Part shown: one piece after another, positions 8,086 to 17,440 of the stretch
Position numbering within the stretch: the stretch's first letter is position 1
Layout of the letters: every line of letters begins with the position of its first letter
Source of the DNA: Novosphingopyxis iocasae
GTDB taxonomy: Bacteria > Pseudomonadota > Alphaproteobacteria > Sphingomonadales > Sphingomonadaceae
Reading direction: 5' to 3'
DNA: 64,000 bases
Assembly (NCBI RefSeq): GCF_014334095.1
Contig: NZ_CP060495.1
Span: 1,821,001-1,885,000, forward strand
The notes under the pieces: generated by a model
Database searches by the model: none
What the model saw: only the letters and a program-made list of their open reading frames with translations
Told to the model about the DNA's origin: nothing
Program-made: the position numbers and the translations under genes

Positions 8086-8774
8086 CAGAGCTGTCCTCCC
8101 AGACGCAGGGTTTCGGCCCAGACATCGATCGGAACGGCCTGTCCGTTGGCGCTGTTCTGCGGAATACGGCTGCGCGGAATTTCGATCACGATGGCGGTGT
8201 CATTCGAATTTGCGAAGAAATCGCGCGTGCTCATGATTGAAAGGTTGCCGGTCTGCTTGGATTGGGTGAAGCCCTGCAGATCGAAAAAGAACGGATCGTC
8301 GAATAACCCAGCGCGGAAGCGCACACCGTCGATCGTGTTGTCGGCTTCTACCGGTCCGACCAGCGCGTTGCCGCCATTGGTGTTCGGAATACCGGTGATC
8401 TGCATGCCATAGGCGTTGGCATTGCTCGGATCTTGGCCGAACCGAATGCGGATCGGTATGTTGGTCGCGGTGCGCGGCGCCTGGTTCGAAATGTTGATCT
8501 TATAGAGAACATCGCGGTCATAGGTTGCACCCGCCGTCGTCGGCATCGGGCCGGCAAAGGTCAGGATCAGCACCAGCTTGTCATCGGTGTGGAAAGCGAA
8601 GACGTCGGCGATATCGGCCGCATAATCGGGCGTATTATCGACGGTGGGGTCTGTACGCTGCGGCGGATCGCGGTGATCCGCAGCAGGAGCGAACTGCTCC
8701 GGCAGCATGATGGCCAGCGGCACGGCGAGCGCCATGGCACCCCCCGCGATCGCCAGCTTGGCAAAACGATTCAT
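8085..8774 (-). CDS. DUF4331-type secreted protein (N-terminal-half-like), protein B
   Basis: A 229-residue protein. The start at 8774 (MNRFAKLAIAGG) is preferred because an AGGAGG-type site lies just upstream and it yields a clear signal peptide. The mature part starts with ADHRDPP and contains NTPDYAADIADVFAF, a GVRFRAGLFDDPFFFDL segment and VIEIPRSRIPQ...VDVWAETLR-like segments. These are the hallmarks of the first half of DUF4331 domains. The gene ends just before the second half would begin, and the next gene supplies that half. It lacks a lipobox, so it is probably periplasmic or secreted. Function unknown. Confidence 0.75.
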   Translation of the reverse strand: MNRFAKLAIAGGAMALAVPLAIMLPEQFAPAADHRDPPQRTDPTVDNTPDYAADIADVFAFHTDDKLVLILTFAGPMPTTAGATYDRDVLYKINISNQAPRTATNIPIRIRFGQDPSNANAYGMQITGIPNTNGGNALVGPVEADNTIDGVRFRAGLFDDPFFFDLQGFTQSKQTGNLSIMSTRDFFANSNDTAIVIEIPRSRIPQNSANGQAVPIDVWAETLRLGGQL

Positions 8775-8980
8775 GTGGCTTCCTCCTCTAACGGCGGCGC
8801 GGATGGGGACTTCCCCTTGAGCTACCAATACAAGCCTACGCGGCGGGTCGCGGGATGGATGCTTTTAGCGCGAAAAATTTTCCCGATATTTTAAGCGCTT
8901 ATAAATTTTGTTCAGAACCCAGAAAGGAACGCATCCGAAATGAACTCGTCGACGACGACCTGTTCAAATTGCGACGACAG

Positions 8981-9694
8981 CTATTTCTTGGCGCAAAGCG
9001 CATAGCCCGCCGCCGTAAGATCGTCTGCGAAGGCGTCGGTCAGGGCGCCCAGTTCGTCTTCGATATTGCCGACAAAGTCGCCGTCGACATCATCGCCGGG
9101 GCCTGCGTCATTATAATCGGGCTTCTTCTCGAACGGCACGACCACGGTGGACACCAGCGGCATGCCCATGCGGTCCACCCTGTCATATTGGTCATCGTCC
9201 TCATCGACGAAATTGAAGTTTCCGCCTACAGAACTTGCCCGCGGCGGACTGCCCTGCGCGGGGGCCAGATAGGGGAAGCCGGACGGGAAGGCGACATCGT
9301 TGGAAGCTGGGTTCAACGGAATATCGGCGAACCGACGCGCACCTTCCTTCGAGAGATCGAGGAAGATGTAAGCCAGGAAGATATCACCCACCTGATCGGT
9401 AAGCTTGCGGCCATTGGGGAAGCCGGAGGGGCGCGAATAATCGAGCGTCAGCGTGTCGGGGAAGATTGTCTGCCCAACGGTGCGGCCCGCCGGGACCGTA
9501 TCGCTTTCCGGAATCCGCTGCGTCAGGCAGTCGCGCACCGAATAGCTAACCCCGCTCGGCGCGGGCGGAGGCGGGGGAACCGGAATGTTCGAGAAATCCT
9601 CCTCGGTATCGACGCCGTCATTGCTATTCCCGCAGGCAGGAAGCGCCAACAGCATGGAAACGGCCGCAACGGCGGCAATGGTACGAACGGTCAT
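8981..9694 (-). CDS. DUF4331-type lipoprotein, paralogue C
   Basis: A 237-residue paralogue of protein A with the same order of motifs: lipobox LLALPAC, a short proline run, [60 protein letters not shown] and a [14 protein letters not shown] segment. A Cys-containing C-terminus is shared with A. It is separated from gene B by about 200 bp of AT-richer sequence and has its own weak ribosome binding site, so it may be transcribed with or separately from the rest. Presumably an outer-membrane or periplasmic lipoprotein; function unknown. Confidence 0.7.
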   Translation of the reverse strand: MTVRTIAAVAAVSMLLALPACGNSNDGVDTEEDFSNIPVPPPPPAPSGVSYSVRDCLTQRIPESDTVPAGRTVGQTIFPDTLTLDYSRPSGFPNGRKLTDQVGDIFLAYIFLDLSKEGARRFADIPLNPASNDVAFPSGFPYLAPAQGSPPRASSVGGNFNFVDEDDDQYDRVDRMGMPLVSTVVVPFEKKPDYNDAGPGDDVDGDFVGNIEDELGALTDAFADDLTAAGYALCAKK

Positions 9695-9801
9695 CAGGCA
9701 AAATTCCCCGCTACTGGCCTTGGACGGGCATGCTAGCAGAGGAACCGAGCGCTATGGTAGCCCGTAAAACCAGCGCAGACATGATCATGAAGGAGAGAGC
9801 G

Positions 9802-11745
9802 ATGGCGGACGGCAAGCAGGAAGAGGCGCTGGTGGCGCGCCCGCGCGGCGGCAAGACGAATTGCACCGCGGAGGAATATGACCGTCTGTACGAACGCTCG
9901 CTGGCCGATCCCGACACCTTTTGGGGCAAGCAGGCCGAACGGGTGGACTGGATCGAGGAGCCGTCCACCATCTGCAACAGCAGCTTCGATCCGGTCGACA
10001 TCAAATGGTATGAGGGCGGCAAGCTCAACCTCTGTCACAATTGCGTCGATCGCCATGTCGAAGACGGCAAGGGCGATGTCACCGCGCTGATCTGGGAAGC
10101 CGATGAGCCGGGCGACGTGCGCCGCCTCAGCTACAAAGAACTGCACCAAGAGGTGCAGCGCTTCGCCAATGTGCTGAAAGACATGGGGGTTGCGAAGGGC
10201 GACCGCGTGACCTTGTACATGCCGATGATCCTGGAAGGCGCGGTCGCGATGCTCGCCTGCGCGCGGATCGGCGCGGTGCATTCGGTCGTGTTCGGCGGCT
10301 TCAGTCCGGATGCGCTTGCCGGACGGATCGAGGATTGCGACAGCCGCTTCCTGATCACCGCCGATGCAGGCGTGCGGGCCTCCAAGACGGTGCCGCTCAA
10401 GAAAAACGCCGATGCTGCGCTGGGCAAACTGTCCTTCGAGGTAAAGACGCTCGTGATCCGCCACCGCGGCGAGGATGTGGCCATGAAGGAAGGCCGCGAC
10501 ATCTGGTATGACGAGGCGGCGAAGGACGTCTCGCCAAATTGCCCGTGCGAGGAGATGGACGCGGAAGACCCGCTGTTCATCCTTTACACCTCCGGCTCCA
10601 CCGGAAAGCCCAAGGGCGTGCTGCACACGACGGGCGGCTATGCCGTCTGGACCGCGACGACCTTCCATTATGTGTTCGATTATCAGCCCGGCGATATCTA
10701 CTGGTGCACCGCCGATATCGGCTGGGTGACCGGGCACAGCTACATCGTCTACGGCCCGCTACAAAATGCCGCCACCAGCCTGATGTTCGAAGGCGTGCCC
10801 AATTATCCGGACGTCGACCGCTTCTGGGACATGGTGGAACGGCACAAGGTCAACATCTTCTACACCGCCCCCACCGCGATCCGCGCGCTGATGCGCGAGG
10901 GCAGCGATCCGGTGACACGGCATAATCTCTCCTCGCTCAAACTGCTCGGCACGGTGGGCGAACCGATCAATCCGGAGGCATGGCGCTGGTACCACGATAT
11001 CGTCGGCGGTGGCGATGCGCCGATCGTCGACACCTGGTGGCAGACCGAAACCGGCGGCGTCATGATCACCACCCTACCCCATGCACATGACATGAAGCCG
11101 GGCAGTGCGGGCAAGCCGTTTTTCGGCATCGAGCCGCAGCTGCTCGACGCGGACGGCAATCTGCTGGAGGGCGCGAACGAGGGCAATCTCGCCATCGCGC
11201 GCAGCTGGCCGGGGCAGATGCGAACCGTCTATGGCGATCATGAGCGGTTCGTGCAGACCTATTTCAGCACGTATAAAGGCAAATATTTCACCGGCGACGG
11301 CTGCCGCCGCGACGGCGCGGGATACTACACAATCACTGGCCGCGTGGACGATGTGATCAACGTCTCCGGCCATCGCATGGGTACAGCCGAAGTGGAAAGC
11401 GCGCTTGTGCTCCACCCCAAGGTCGCCGAGGCCGCGGTGGTGGGCTATCCACACGACATCAAGGGCCAGGGCATCTACTGCTATGTCACGCTCAACAGCG
11501 GCGTGGAGCCTTCGGAGGAGCTGGAGGCGGAGCTGAAAAACCATGTCCGCAGCGAGATCGGCCCGATCGCCACGCCCGACCATCTGCACTTCACCCCGGC
11601 ATTGCCCAAGACACGCTCCGGCAAGATCATGCGCCGCATCCTGCGCAAGATTGCCGAGAACGACTATGGCGCGCTGGGCGACACCTCCACTCTCGCCGAT
11701 CCGGACGTGGTCGAAGGGCTGATCGAGGGCAGAAAAAACCGGTGA
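9802..11745 (+). CDS. acs: acetyl-CoA synthetase (acetate-CoA ligase)
   Basis: A 647-residue AMP-forming ligase that activates acetate to acetyl-CoA in the cytoplasm. The start at 9802 (MADGKQEE) follows an AAGGAGAG ribosome binding site; longer in-frame starts exist but lack one. Motifs: ATP/AMP-binding [23 protein letters not shown] in the adenylate pocket, and the C-terminal catalytic lysine in TRSGKIMRR, commonly acetylated for control. Length matches the family. It is divergent from the DUF4331 cluster. Confidence 0.97.
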   Translation: MADGKQEEALVARPRGGKTNCTAEEYDRLYERSLADPDTFWGKQAERVDWIEEPSTICNSSFDPVDIKWYEGGKLNLCHNCVDRHVEDGKGDVTALIWEADEPGDVRRLSYKELHQEVQRFANVLKDMGVAKGDRVTLYMPMILEGAVAMLACARIGAVHSVVFGGFSPDALAGRIEDCDSRFLITADAGVRASKTVPLKKNADAALGKLSFEVKTLVIRHRGEDVAMKEGRDIWYDEAAKDVSPNCPCEEMDAEDPLFILYTSGSTGKPKGVLHTTGGYAVWTATTFHYVFDYQPGDIYWCTADIGWVTGHSYIVYGPLQNAATSLMFEGVPNYPDVDRFWDMVERHKVNIFYTAPTAIRALMREGSDPVTRHNLSSLKLLGTVGEPINPEAWRWYHDIVGGGDAPIVDTWWQTETGGVMITTLPHAHDMKPGSAGKPFFGIEPQLLDADGNLLEGANEGNLAIARSWPGQMRTVYGDHERFVQTYFSTYKGKYFTGDGCRRDGAGYYTITGRVDDVINVSGHRMGTAEVESALVLHPKVAEAAVVGYPHDIKGQGIYCYVTLNSGVEPSEELEAELKNHVRSEIGPIATPDHLHFTPALPKTRSGKIMRRILRKIAENDYGALGDTSTLADPDVVEGLIEGRKNR

Positions 11746-11806
11746 GCGGAGGCTCCGTTTGACAATCCCGTCGCTCCGTTGAAGGCTGGGGCGACGGAGG
11801 AATTTC

Positions 11807-13633
11807 ATGACGATAAAGTTCGCGCTTGCTCTGGCTGCCGCATCCGCGCTGACGGCCCAACCCGTATTCGCGCAGGCGCAAGATGCCGCCGCCGATCAGG
11901 CCGCACCCGCCCCGCCCCCGCCCGAACCCTCCTTCACCGAAAGCATCGGTGCGGGGGGCAGGCCTGTGGGCGCGATCTGGTCCCGCAGTCCGGTTTACGG
12001 CGCGAACGGCATGGCCGCGACGGCGCAGCCGCTGGCGAGCCAGGTGGCGATCGATGTCCTGAAGCAGGGCGGCAGCGCGGTGGATGCGGCAATCGCCGCC
12101 AATGCCGCGCTCGGGCTGATGGAGCCGACCGGCAACGGCATCGGCGGGGATCTGTTCGCGATCGTCTGGGACCCGAAGACGAAGAAGCTTTATGGCATCA
12201 ACGGCTCGGGCCGCTCCGCCAAGGGCCGGTCGCTCGACCAGATGCGCGAAAAGGCTGGCGGCAAGAGCATTCCCGCTTTCGGCTCGCTGCCCGTCACGGT
12301 GCCCGGCACGGTCGCCGCCTGGTACGATCTGCACGAACGCTTCGGCAAGCTGCCCATGGCAGACAATCTTGCCCCTGCAATCCGCTATGCCGAGGAAGGT
12401 TTTCCGGTCTCCCCGGTCATAGCCTCTTATCTCAATGGCAATCTGAAGCGCTTCGAGCAGGTGCAGGACCAGATCGAGGAGTTCGACAACGCCCGCGCGA
12501 CCTATTTCAAGGACGGCGCGCCGAAGACGGGCGACATCTTTCGCAACCCGGACCTCGCCAACACGCTGAGCACCATCGCCGAGGGCGGGCGCGATGCCTT
12601 TTACAAGGGGCCGATCGCGCGAACCATCGACGCCTATATGAAGCGGATCGGCGGCGATCTGGCCTATGAAGATTTCGCCGCGCACCAAAGCGAATGGGTC
12701 GAGCCTGCCTGCGTCGACTATCGCGGCACGGACCTGTGCGAACTGCCGCCCAACAGCCAGGGCTTCGCCGCGCTGGAGATGGCGAGCATCCTCAAAAATA
12801 TCGATCTGTCCCGCTATCCGCGCGGCAGCGCCGAGGTGCTGCACTACATTACCGAGGCCAAGCGCCTCGCCTTTGCCGATCTCGCCCGCTTTTATGCGGA
12901 TCCGGCCTTCGCCAAGATCGACTATGATCGCCTGCTCTCCGACGCCTATGGCCGCGAACGCTTCGCGCTGATCGATCCGGAGCGCGCCACACCCGAATTC
13001 GGCCCCGGCGAGGATCTGCTCGAGGGCGAAGGCGACACCACCTATCTCACCGTCGCGGACAAGGACGGCATGATGGTGAGCCTCATCCAGTCCAACTATC
13101 GCGGCATGGGATCGGGCCTGGTCGCCGATGGCTTGGGCTTCATGTTCCAGGACCGCGGCGAGCTATTCTCGCTCGATCCGGCCCATCCCAACGCCTATGC
13201 GCCGGGCAAGCGCCCGTTCCAGACCATCATTCCCGCCTTCCTGATGCGGGGCGGCGCCCCTCTGATGAGCTTCGGCGTGATGGGCGGCGGCATGCAGCCG
13301 CAGGGCCATGTCCAGATCCTGATCAACATGGTCGATTACGGCATGAACGTGCAGGAGGCGGGCGATGCCGCACGGCTGAACCATGATGGCAGCCGCCAGC
13401 CGACCGATCCGCTCGTGGGCGGCGATGGCATCGATCCGCTGGGCGTCCTGGCACTGGAACCCGGGATCTCGAAGGAAACGATCGCACAGCTCGGCGCGAT
13501 GGGCCACAATGTCGAACTGGTCGACAATGGCGTGATCTTCGGCGGCTATCAGGCGATCCTACGCGATCCGCGAACCGGCGTCTATGCGGGTGCCACGGAG
13601 ATGCGCAAGGACGGCACCGTCGCCGCTTACTGA
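11807..13633 (+). CDS. ggt: gamma-glutamyltransferase
   Basis: A 608-residue periplasmic N-terminal-nucleophile hydrolase that cleaves glutathione and other gamma-glutamyl compounds. It has a signal peptide (FALALAAASALTAQPVFAQ) and a good GGAGGA ribosome binding site. The self-cleavage point is at Thr411 in GEGDTTYLTVADKDG, giving large and small subunits; family motifs GNGIGGDLFAIVWD and GGGMQPQGHVQ are present. It follows acs on the same strand by about 60 bp with no functional link, and converges with the Crp-type regulator. Confidence 0.95.
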   Translation: MTIKFALALAAASALTAQPVFAQAQDAAADQAAPAPPPPEPSFTESIGAGGRPVGAIWSRSPVYGANGMAATAQPLASQVAIDVLKQGGSAVDAAIAANAALGLMEPTGNGIGGDLFAIVWDPKTKKLYGINGSGRSAKGRSLDQMREKAGGKSIPAFGSLPVTVPGTVAAWYDLHERFGKLPMADNLAPAIRYAEEGFPVSPVIASYLNGNLKRFEQVQDQIEEFDNARATYFKDGAPKTGDIFRNPDLANTLSTIAEGGRDAFYKGPIARTIDAYMKRIGGDLAYEDFAAHQSEWVEPACVDYRGTDLCELPPNSQGFAALEMASILKNIDLSRYPRGSAEVLHYITEAKRLAFADLARFYADPAFAKIDYDRLLSDAYGRERFALIDPERATPEFGPGEDLLEGEGDTTYLTVADKDGMMVSLIQSNYRGMGSGLVADGLGFMFQDRGELFSLDPAHPNAYAPGKRPFQTIIPAFLMRGGAPLMSFGVMGGGMQPQGHVQILINMVDYGMNVQEAGDAARLNHDGSRQPTDPLVGGDGIDPLGVLALEPGISKETIAQLGAMGHNVELVDNGVIFGGYQAILRDPRTGVYAGATEMRKDGTVAAY

Positions 13634-13643
13634 CTGCCGGGGA

Positions 13644-14384
13644 TCAGCCCTCCGCTGGCGGAAACCAGCTATTGTCCATATCGAAATGGCGGTCACGATA
13701 TTGCGAAATGCGGCGCAGCTGATCTTCGTCGCAAAGTTCGATTTCGCGGCGCGTGCGCTTGATAAGCCCTTCGCGCGTCATCTCTTTCAACAGCCGGTTG
13801 ACGTGAATAGCCGTGAGACCGACCGCATCGGCCAAGTCGCTCTGCGTCAGCGGCACATGCATGACCTTGGTATCCCTTCCCTCCAGCACGCGCAGGCGCT
13901 CGGCGATGGAAAGGAACAACTGCGCGAGCCGCGCTTTGCCATCCGTCCGGCCCAGAGCGCGCAGCCGATCGTTCAGGTCCGCCACTTCCAGCATGCCGAG
14001 TGAATAGAACAGGCTCGCAAGGCGCGGCTGGCGCGCGAACAGCTCCCCCATCCTTCGTCGGGGCACAATGCACAACCTGGCATCCTCCACCGCGCGCACT
14101 GTGCTGGAGGCTTGGTTGAAGCTGATGCCGGCGGTACCGATCAATTCGCCCGGAAAATAGAAGCGTAATATCTGACGCTCGCCCGCTTCCAGGAAGGTCT
14201 CTGAAAGTAGCCACCCTTCCTGCACGATGCATAGGCTGTCACTGTCGCCGCCTTCTTCCCAAAGCTTCTGGCCCGCAGGAATGGTGATGGGCTCCTGCTC
14301 CAGCTCGGCAATAACGGATTTCTCTGCTTCGCTCAGATCCAGATAATGCAGCAGACGCTGCACGAAGCAACTGTCAGACGTCAC
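13644..14384 (-). CDS. Crp/Fnr family transcriptional regulator
   Basis: A 246-residue regulator with an N-terminal cyclic-nucleotide-binding-like beta roll (residues ~25-140, with LWEEGGDSDSLCIVQEGW and YFPGELIG) and a C-terminal winged helix-turn-helix (LTQSDLADAVGLTAIHVNRL). The N-terminal Cys cluster of true FNR is absent, so it is unlikely to bind an Fe-S oxygen-sensing cluster. The start is a GTG at 14384; an upstream ATG is out of frame. Its target genes cannot be read from the sequence. Confidence 0.9.
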   Translation of the reverse strand: MTSDSCFVQRLLHYLDLSEAEKSVIAELEQEPITIPAGQKLWEEGGDSDSLCIVQEGWLLSETFLEAGERQILRFYFPGELIGTAGISFNQASSTVRAVEDARLCIVPRRRMGELFARQPRLASLFYSLGMLEVADLNDRLRALGRTDGKARLAQLFLSIAERLRVLEGRDTKVMHVPLTQSDLADAVGLTAIHVNRLLKEMTREGLIKRTRREIELCDEDQLRRISQYRDRHFDMDNSWFPPAEG

Positions 14385-14610
14385 GGTTACGCATCCCCCA
14401 AAGTGGTATTCCCATCCACGAGTCCGTTCTTCCTAACGCTTTGTTACGGGGAGGCAATCAACCCACGTTAATATCAAATAGCGCGCTATGAGCCAGATCG
14501 GCAAGAATATGCTGCCTTCGGGTTCAAATCCAGCTGGGCGCTGGATTTTCGACGAAACGGTATGGTGAAACTTGCCGCCTGCCCGTGCAACGGCTAGCCC
14601 TTGTCGAGAT

Positions 14611-16350
14611 ATGAGCATGGAAAATCCCCCCGCTTCGCCGCCCGCCTGGCCCGCCGCCACCCTTCCGCAGATCGAGGCCGCGCTTTGCGCGCCCGGTCAG
14701 CGGTTTGAAATGGAGGAAGTGGACGTGCGCGGCGTAACCACGCGCGCTTGGAAAAACGCTCCGCCAACGCTGGCGGCCCTTGCCGCGCTGTCGCGCGAGC
14801 ATGGGGATGTCGACTTCACGGTCTATGAAGGCGAGCGCGTCAGTTATGATGCCTGGCACCGTGCCACCGCCAAGCTCGCGCGCCACTTCATCGAGGAAGG
14901 AATCACCAAGGGAGACCGGATCGCGCTGGCCATGCGCAATCTGCCCGAATGGCCCGTCATATTTTTCGCCGCGACCGCGATCGGTGCGATCGTGGTTCCG
15001 CTCAACGCATGGTGGACCGGTGCAGAGTTGGAATATGCGCTGAAGGATTCAGGCGCGCGGCTGCTGGTGTGCGATGCAGAGCGGCATGAGCGCCTTCACG
15101 ATCATTACGGCGCGCTACCGGGGCTCGAGGCAGTGCTGGTTTCGCGTGGCCATGGCGCCTTGAGCGGCCACGCGCGCGCGCTCGAGGACATTATCGGCAA
15201 GACCGCGGATTATCCCACACTCGCCGACGACGATCTTCCTGTCGTCGATCTTGTGCCCGACGATGAAGCGACGATCTTCTACACCAGTGGCACGACTGGT
15301 GAGCCCAAAGGCGCGCTGGGCACGCATCGCAATATCTGCACTAACATCTTTTCCAGCGCCTATGCCAGCGCGCGCAGCTTTCTGCGGCGCGGCGAGATGC
15401 CGCCCGATCCACCCCCGCGCAATGTTGGCCTGCTGGTGATTCCGCTGTTTCACGTCACCGCCTGCTCGGCGACGCTGACGGGCGGGATGGCGGGCGGGGC
15501 CACGCTGATCTTCATGCACAAATGGGATGCGGAAGAGGCCTTTCGGATCATCGAGCGCGAGGGCGTGACCCTGGCGGGCGGTGTCCCGACGATCGCCTGG
15601 CAGCTGATCGAGCATCCCGCGCGCGACAAATATGATCTCAGCTCGCTGAAGACCATCAGCTATGGCGGCGCGCCGTCCGCGCCCGATCTGGTGCGAAAGA
15701 TCCGCGACGTCATGGGCGCGCTTCCGGGCAATGGCTGGGGGATGACCGAAACGATGGCGACGGTCACCAGCCACAGCGCGGAAGATTATCTCAATCGCCC
15801 CGACAGCTGCGGCCCGCCGGTGCCCGTGTCCGATATCAAGGTGACCGGTCCGGACGGCGAAACCTTGCCGAGCGGCGCGGTCGGCGAGCTTTGGGCAAGC
15901 GGGCCGCAGATCGTCAAAGGCTATTGGAACAAACCGCAGGCTACCGCTGAAACCTTCGTTCATGGCTGGGTGCGCACCGGCGATCTTGCGCGGATCGATG
16001 CGGAAGGCTTCTGCTATATCGTCGACCGGGCCAAGGACATCGTGATCCGCGGCGGCGAGAACATCTATTCCACCGAGGTGGAGAACATCCTCTACGATCA
16101 CCCTGCCGTCACCGATGCTGCGGTGATTGCCCTGCCCCACCGCACTTTGGGCGAGGAGCCCGGCGCGGTGGTCCATTGCGCCCCCGGTCAGGAGGCGAGC
16201 GAGCTGGAATTGCAGGACTGGGTTCGCGAGCATCTCGCCGCGTTCAAGGTGCCGGTACGGATCGTTTTTTCGGACGACACGCTGCCGCGCAACGCCAACG
16301 GCAAGATCTTGAAGGGCGAGCTGAAGGCGCTGTTCGAGCCAACCGCCTGA
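14611..16350 (+). CDS. acyl-CoA synthetase (AMP-forming, FadD-like)
   Basis: About 579 residues. It activates a carboxylic acid to its CoA thioester. Motifs: FYTSGTTGEPKGALGTH (P-loop), GWGMTETMATV, GWVRTGDLARIDAEGF and the catalytic lysine in NANGKILKGELK. Starts at 14611 and 14617 are both possible. It opens a block of acyl-CoA genes (SDR, tandem TetR, paired dehydrogenases, thioesterase), suggesting it feeds a fatty or cyclic acid into beta-oxidation. The chain length or ring specificity cannot be told from sequence alone. Confidence 0.9.
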   Translation: MSMENPPASPPAWPAATLPQIEAALCAPGQRFEMEEVDVRGVTTRAWKNAPPTLAALAALSREHGDVDFTVYEGERVSYDAWHRATAKLARHFIEEGITKGDRIALAMRNLPEWPVIFFAATAIGAIVVPLNAWWTGAELEYALKDSGARLLVCDAERHERLHDHYGALPGLEAVLVSRGHGALSGHARALEDIIGKTADYPTLADDDLPVVDLVPDDEATIFYTSGTTGEPKGALGTHRNICTNIFSSAYASARSFLRRGEMPPDPPPRNVGLLVIPLFHVTACSATLTGGMAGGATLIFMHKWDAEEAFRIIEREGVTLAGGVPTIAWQLIEHPARDKYDLSSLKTISYGGAPSAPDLVRKIRDVMGALPGNGWGMTETMATVTSHSAEDYLNRPDSCGPPVPVSDIKVTGPDGETLPSGAVGELWASGPQIVKGYWNKPQATAETFVHGWVRTGDLARIDAEGFCYIVDRAKDIVIRGGENIYSTEVENILYDHPAVTDAAVIALPHRTLGEEPGAVVHCAPGQEASELELQDWVREHLAAFKVPVRIVFSDDTLPRNANGKILKGELKALFEPTA

Positions 16351-16374
16351 ACAACGCCCCTTCTACTCCCGCCC

Positions 16375-17181
16375 TCAGGCGCCGCGATTGCCGCGCGGTG
16401 CGATAGGATGGCTCGCTGAAAGCCCGCCGTCGACGGGAAGCGCCTGTCCGTTGATGTAGCTGGCCTGATCGCTGGCGAGGAACAGGGCCGCGCGCGCAAT
16501 CTCTTCCGGTTCGCCGCCGCGCTTCATGGGGTTGAGCTGCCCGATCTTGTCGAGCTTTCCGGCCTCGCGCGCATAATCGTAGACCGGCTTCGTCATGCCG
16601 GTTTCGATCAGCCCGGGGCAGATGCAGTTCACGCGCACACCGGTGCCGTCCAGCTGATAGGCCGCGGTCTTGACGAGATTGATGACGCCCGCCTTCGACG
16701 CCGAGTAGCTGGCCGGGCCCGCGCCCGAACGCAGCCCCGCCACCGAAGCGGTGCAGACGATGGCGCCGCCGCCGCGCGCCTGAATCTTCGGCGCAGCATA
16801 TTTGATGGCGAGGAACGGCCCGATCAGGTTCACCCTCAACACTTCGGCCCATTCGGACGCATCGCTGTCGAACAGTCCGCCGGGCTTGCCGCCGGTGATC
16901 CCGGCATTGGCGTACACGATATCGAGGCCGCCGAAGCGGCTCTCCGCCTCCTCCACCAGTGCTTGAACCTGCGCTTCGTCACCGACGTCCATCTGACGCG
17001 CCGCGGCGGTGCCGCCGGCCTCCTCGATCAACTTCAGCGTCTCGTGCACCGCATCGGCCCGGTCCGCGATCAGCACCTGGGCCCCGGCCTGCGCAAACAA
17101 CCGCGCCGATGCCCGGCCGATGCCCGACGCCGCGCCCGTGACGATAGCCACCTTGCCCGAAAGATCGATGGTGACGCTCAT
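16375..17181 (-). CDS. SDR family NAD(P)-dependent oxidoreductase
   Basis: A 268-residue classical short-chain dehydrogenase. It has the nucleotide-binding [10 protein letters not shown] motif, an NAG motif (YANAGITGG), the catalytic Ser and Tyr-x-x-x-Lys (YSASK), and the PGLIETGM segment. A likely role is 3-hydroxyacyl-CoA or ring-alcohol oxidation in the adjacent acyl-CoA block. It converges with the acyl-CoA ligase and is divergent from the tandem-TetR gene across a 259-bp gap. Confidence 0.92.
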   Translation of the reverse strand: MSVTIDLSGKVAIVTGAASGIGRASARLFAQAGAQVLIADRADAVHETLKLIEEAGGTAAARQMDVGDEAQVQALVEEAESRFGGLDIVYANAGITGGKPGGLFDSDASEWAEVLRVNLIGPFLAIKYAAPKIQARGGGAIVCTASVAGLRSGAGPASYSASKAGVINLVKTAAYQLDGTGVRVNCICPGLIETGMTKPVYDYAREAGKLDKIGQLNPMKRGGEPEEIARAALFLASDQASYINGQALPVDGGLSASHPIAPRGNRGA

Positions 17182-17440
17182 GCTTCGCTCTCCTAAGCTG
17201 TTTGCCCGGTCTTAGGCTGCCGGACACGCGCTGAGCAACAGGCGAAATCGAAAACGCACCGTACCCCGCCTTCGATGATCCCGGCTGCCTCCAAGTTTGC
17301 CAAACCGCCGTGCTTGTTGCCCAAAGCCCTCACCTTTGGTCCGAAACGTAGCGTAAAGGCCGTCATCGAACCGTATTTCAGATGACGCAATCGCGAAGCT
17401 TTGCTAGCGCCGAAATCTGCCAGGGGAGAATACCGCGCGC
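17182..17440. other. intergenic region between SDR and tandem-TetR genes
   Basis: A 259-bp divergent promoter region. A minus-strand open frame (17193-17390) is present but shows no recognisable domain, signal or ribosome binding site, so it is not called as a gene. The region presumably holds promoters for both flanking genes and possibly the TetR operator, but I see no convincing palindrome. Confidence 0.5.

Noticed and set aside
6070-8412. A 780-codon open frame opposite the TPR and DUF4331 genes
   Set aside because: It is Arg/Gly/His-rich low-complexity translation of G+C-rich antisense, with no domain and no ribosome binding site; the minus-strand genes have clear signals and motifs.
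8085-8774. Frameshift explanation for the split DUF4331 genes
   Set aside because: Protein A has its own ribosome binding site, lipobox and linker, and a paralogue (C) has the same architecture, so the split is a stable design and not a recent mutation.
13644-14384. Assignment of the Crp/Fnr regulator as oxygen-sensing FNR
   Set aside because: The N-terminal Cys motif required for the [4Fe-4S] cluster is absent.
17193-17390. A 65-codon minus-strand frame in the SDR/TetR gap
   Set aside because: No ribosome binding site, no recognisable motif and unusual composition; treated as intergenic.
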